Positions 3,912-5,513 of a stretch of DNA of 5,513 nt are shown piece after piece. The position numbers and the translations under genes are program-made. Position 1 is the first letter of the stretch. Each line of letters begins with the position of its first letter. Below the pieces are notes generated by a model that saw nothing but the letters and a program-made list of their open reading frames with translations, searched no databases and was not told where the DNA came from. The DNA lies in the NCBI GenBank assembly GCA_020425835.1, contig JAGQRC010000296.1:1-5513 (forward strand), read 5' to 3'. Source of the stretch: Planctomycetota bacterium. GTDB lineage: Bacteria; Planctomycetota; UBA8108; UBA1146; JAJFFE01.

Positions 3912-5513
3912 ACTGCTTGCGGTGCTCGGGATTCGTCGACTGCTCGCGGAGGTGCTTCTCCGCGGCGCGCAGTTCCTCGACCTGCTGTCGAAGCTCTCGG
4001 AGCTCCGCCTCGAGCGCTCGGAGCGTTTCCTCCTGGGGCTCGGCCTCCTGCACGGGCTTCGGCTCGGGTCGCGCGAGATCGGCGAGTTGTCGGTCGAGCG
4101 CGATACGCCTCGCATCGAACTTCGCGTCGACGTCGGCCTTCTCGAGAGCGAGATCACGCAGGAGCTGCTCTTTGTCGGGTGCATCCGATCGTTGAACCGC
4201 AGCCTGACGTCGAGCGATGGCCTCGAGCGCATCCTGCTTCTTCTGACCGAGCCCCGCGCGCAACGCCAGGATGTCGTGGAGCACGGTCTCGCCCTCGGGA
4301 CGCGATGCCTCAGGAGCGCGTGCGGCCTCGTGCTGGGCAAACAGCTCTGCCAACAGGGGAATGCGCTGGAGGATCTCGGCTCGGTCCCGACGGGCGCGCT
4401 CGTCGTCTCCCTGGAGCAGCTCGCGGAGCGCGTCCGGGTCCTTCTCGAGCGTCTCGCTCAGATGCTCGTGGAGCCGCTGGATGCTCTCGTGGACCCTCGC
4501 CGTCTGGTCGGCGTCCCGCTCGTGAAGCGCTCGGAGATCTTGGAGCTCCGCCGCCCGTCGCGGGTCGCGCAGGGTCTCCTGATGCCGGTGCTCGAACGCG
4601 CGGTCGCGTTCGACTTGGTCTCGACGGAGCGCGTCGACCGCCGCCCGCTTCGCTTCTTCGGCCCGCTCCAACTCGAGCGCCGTGCGCTGCTCGGCCCGTT
4701 GCTGCGCGATCGAGAGCTCCTCTTCCGCGTGCCGTGCCTGGAGGTGGGCACGATCGAGCGCCGCTTGGCTCTCGGTCAGGCGCAGCTCGGCCTCGCGGAG
4801 CTCGCGATCGCTCACCCTCCCGGCGTCTCGCATGGCGCGAAGGCGGTCGAACTCCTGGGCGTGGAGGTCGGTGCGCCGTCTCGCCGCTTCCATCTCGGCC
4901 TGCGCCAACTCGAGGTGGTGATGACCGCGACGCGCCTCGAGCTCGCTCTGTTGCCGGAACTCATCCAGCAGCTGATGTCGCTCTCGTTCGGAGCGGTGGG
5001 CCATCTCCTGCAGCTGCTCGACCTGGAGCTGCAGCGTGCGGATCATCGAGTGCGCATCGGTGAGCTCGGCATCGCGCTGCGCGAGCATCTGCTCGAGGTG
5101 TCGGATGATCTGGTCGCGGTCGTCCGGCGTGGGGCTCGTCGCGCCGACGAGTGGATGGGTCACGCCGAGCGCGACGACGACGGTGGCGAGTCCGAGGAAA
5201 CCGGCGGCCCATGGGCCGAGGCTTCGGCGCCGGGCGGGGGATTCGAGAATCATTCGGATTCTCCCTTCCAGGGAGTGACGGGTCCCGAGAGTTCCGGAGG
5301 TGAGCGCGAGGCGCGGGTGGTTCGCCGAGTGGGCGGCGGCCAACTCGCTCAACGCGGTGGCGTATCGGTGCGGCGCTGCGCCGGACCGCAGAACGCAATC
5401 GTCGGCGGCGCGTTCGCTCAGCATCGCTTCCCGACGCGCGAGCCAGTGGATCAAGGGGTGGGGCCACAAGAGCGCGCGAGCGACCCAAGCCACCGCCCTC
5501 CACCACGGATCCC
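3910..5513 (-). CDS. M56 (BlaR1/MecR1-type) membrane peptidase-like protein with ~400-aa coiled coil (5' end outside window)
   Basis: The frame is open from the right edge to TGA 3912-3910, with 533 codons visible. An internal GTG at 5493 is not a real start because coding similarity continues upstream of it. Residues below are numbered from the first full codon (5511). LLWPHPLIHWLARREAMLSERAADDCVL (14-41) is the C-terminal part of an M56 domain: the segment after the HExxH helix, with the conserved E-x-x-A-D-D signature. HExxH itself lies outside the window, so catalysis cannot be judged. PHRYATALSELAAA and SLEGRIRMIL (80-89) are also typical. A membrane helix follows at about 98-118. The rest, from about 126, is charged, Ala/Glu/Arg/Gln-rich heptad sequence, broken near 308-312, 395-407 and at a Pro-rich PEPKPVQEAEPQEE (482-495). 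By family topology this tail should face the periplasm, where BlaR1 has its sensor. DAGRVSDRELREAELRLTES (229-248) resembles the turn of HlyD/RND-adaptor hairpins. M56 genes usually sit beside a BlaI-like repressor, expected to the right of the window. Confidence 0.85.
   Translation of the reverse strand, partial: DPWWRAVAWVARALLWPHPLIHWLARREAMLSERAADDCVLRSGAAPHRYATALSELAAAHSANHPRLALTSGTLGTRHSLEGRIRMILESPARRRSLGPWAAGFLGLATVVVALGVTHPLVGATSPTPDDRDQIIRHLEQMLAQRDAELTDAHSMIRTLQLQVEQLQEMAHRSERERHQLLDEFRQQSELEARRGHHHLELAQAEMEAARRRTDLHAQEFDRLRAMRDAGRVSDRELREAELRLTESQAALDRAHLQARHAEEELSIAQQRAEQRTALELERAEEAKRAAVDALRRDQVERDRAFEHRHQETLRDPRRAAELQDLRALHERDADQTARVHESIQRLHEHLSETLEKDPDALRELLQGDDERARRDRAEILQRIPLLAELFAQHEAARAPEASRPEGETVLHDILALRAGLGQKKQDALEAIARRQAAVQRSDAPDKEQLLRDLALEKADVDAKFDARRIALDRQLADLARPEPKPVQEAEPQEETLRALEAELRELRQQVEELRAAEKHLREQSTNPEHRKQ

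Noticed and set aside
4179..5063. Plus-strand open frame (294 codons) opposite the M56-like coiled coil
   Set aside because: It is Arg/Pro/Gly/Ser-rich with no motif, a shadow of the Glu/Arg/Ala-rich coiled-coil gene on the other strand.

Overview
The window is strongly GC-rich chromosomal DNA from a bacterium, with codon use dominated by G/C-ending codons. It holds no rRNA, tRNA, CRISPR or transposase gene, so placement rests on gene content alone. The clues are an M56 (BlaR1/MecR1-type) membrane peptidase with a very long coiled coil, a repeat-built secreted protein, a stand-alone HD (p)ppGpp-hydrolase-like protein, and a GNAT plus ketosteroid-isomerase-related pair that I associate mainly with Proteobacteria. 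Together they suggest a large-genome environmental lineage such as Myxococcota or another former deltaproteobacterial group, Planctomycetota, or Acidobacteriota. The phylum cannot be decided from this window.

Layout. Positions 1-972 (minus) hold the 5' part of a gene for a secreted, Cys-rich protein built of roughly 200-residue modules; it runs off the left edge. Positions 973-1293 are its gene-free upstream region. Positions 1294-2492 (minus) hold a two-gene operon: a compact HD-domain hydrolase of the SpoT/MESH1 type, followed 5 bp later by a protein of unknown function that vaguely recalls bpX4-type proteins. Positions 2493-2816 are a divergent intergenic region. Positions 2817-3832 (plus) hold a tightly coupled pair, a GNAT acetyltransferase and an NTF2-fold ketosteroid-isomerase-related protein, joined by an ATGA overlap. 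Positions 3833-3909 are a convergent spacer with a strong hairpin. Positions 3910-5513 (minus) hold the C-terminal part of the M56-like protein, which enters from the right edge.

The genes do not form one obvious pathway. Alarmone (HD) and envelope-sensing (M56) functions are present, but nothing directly links them. The GNAT/isomerase-related pair is a clear functional unit of unknown substrate. The most distinctive non-coding signal is a short dispersed repeat with the core AACGGGCTGCT. It occurs three times, only between genes, and one copy carries the convergent hairpin. I found no convincing new multi-gene system. The best candidates for follow-up are the repeat family, the M56/coiled-coil fusion and the HD plus unknown operon.
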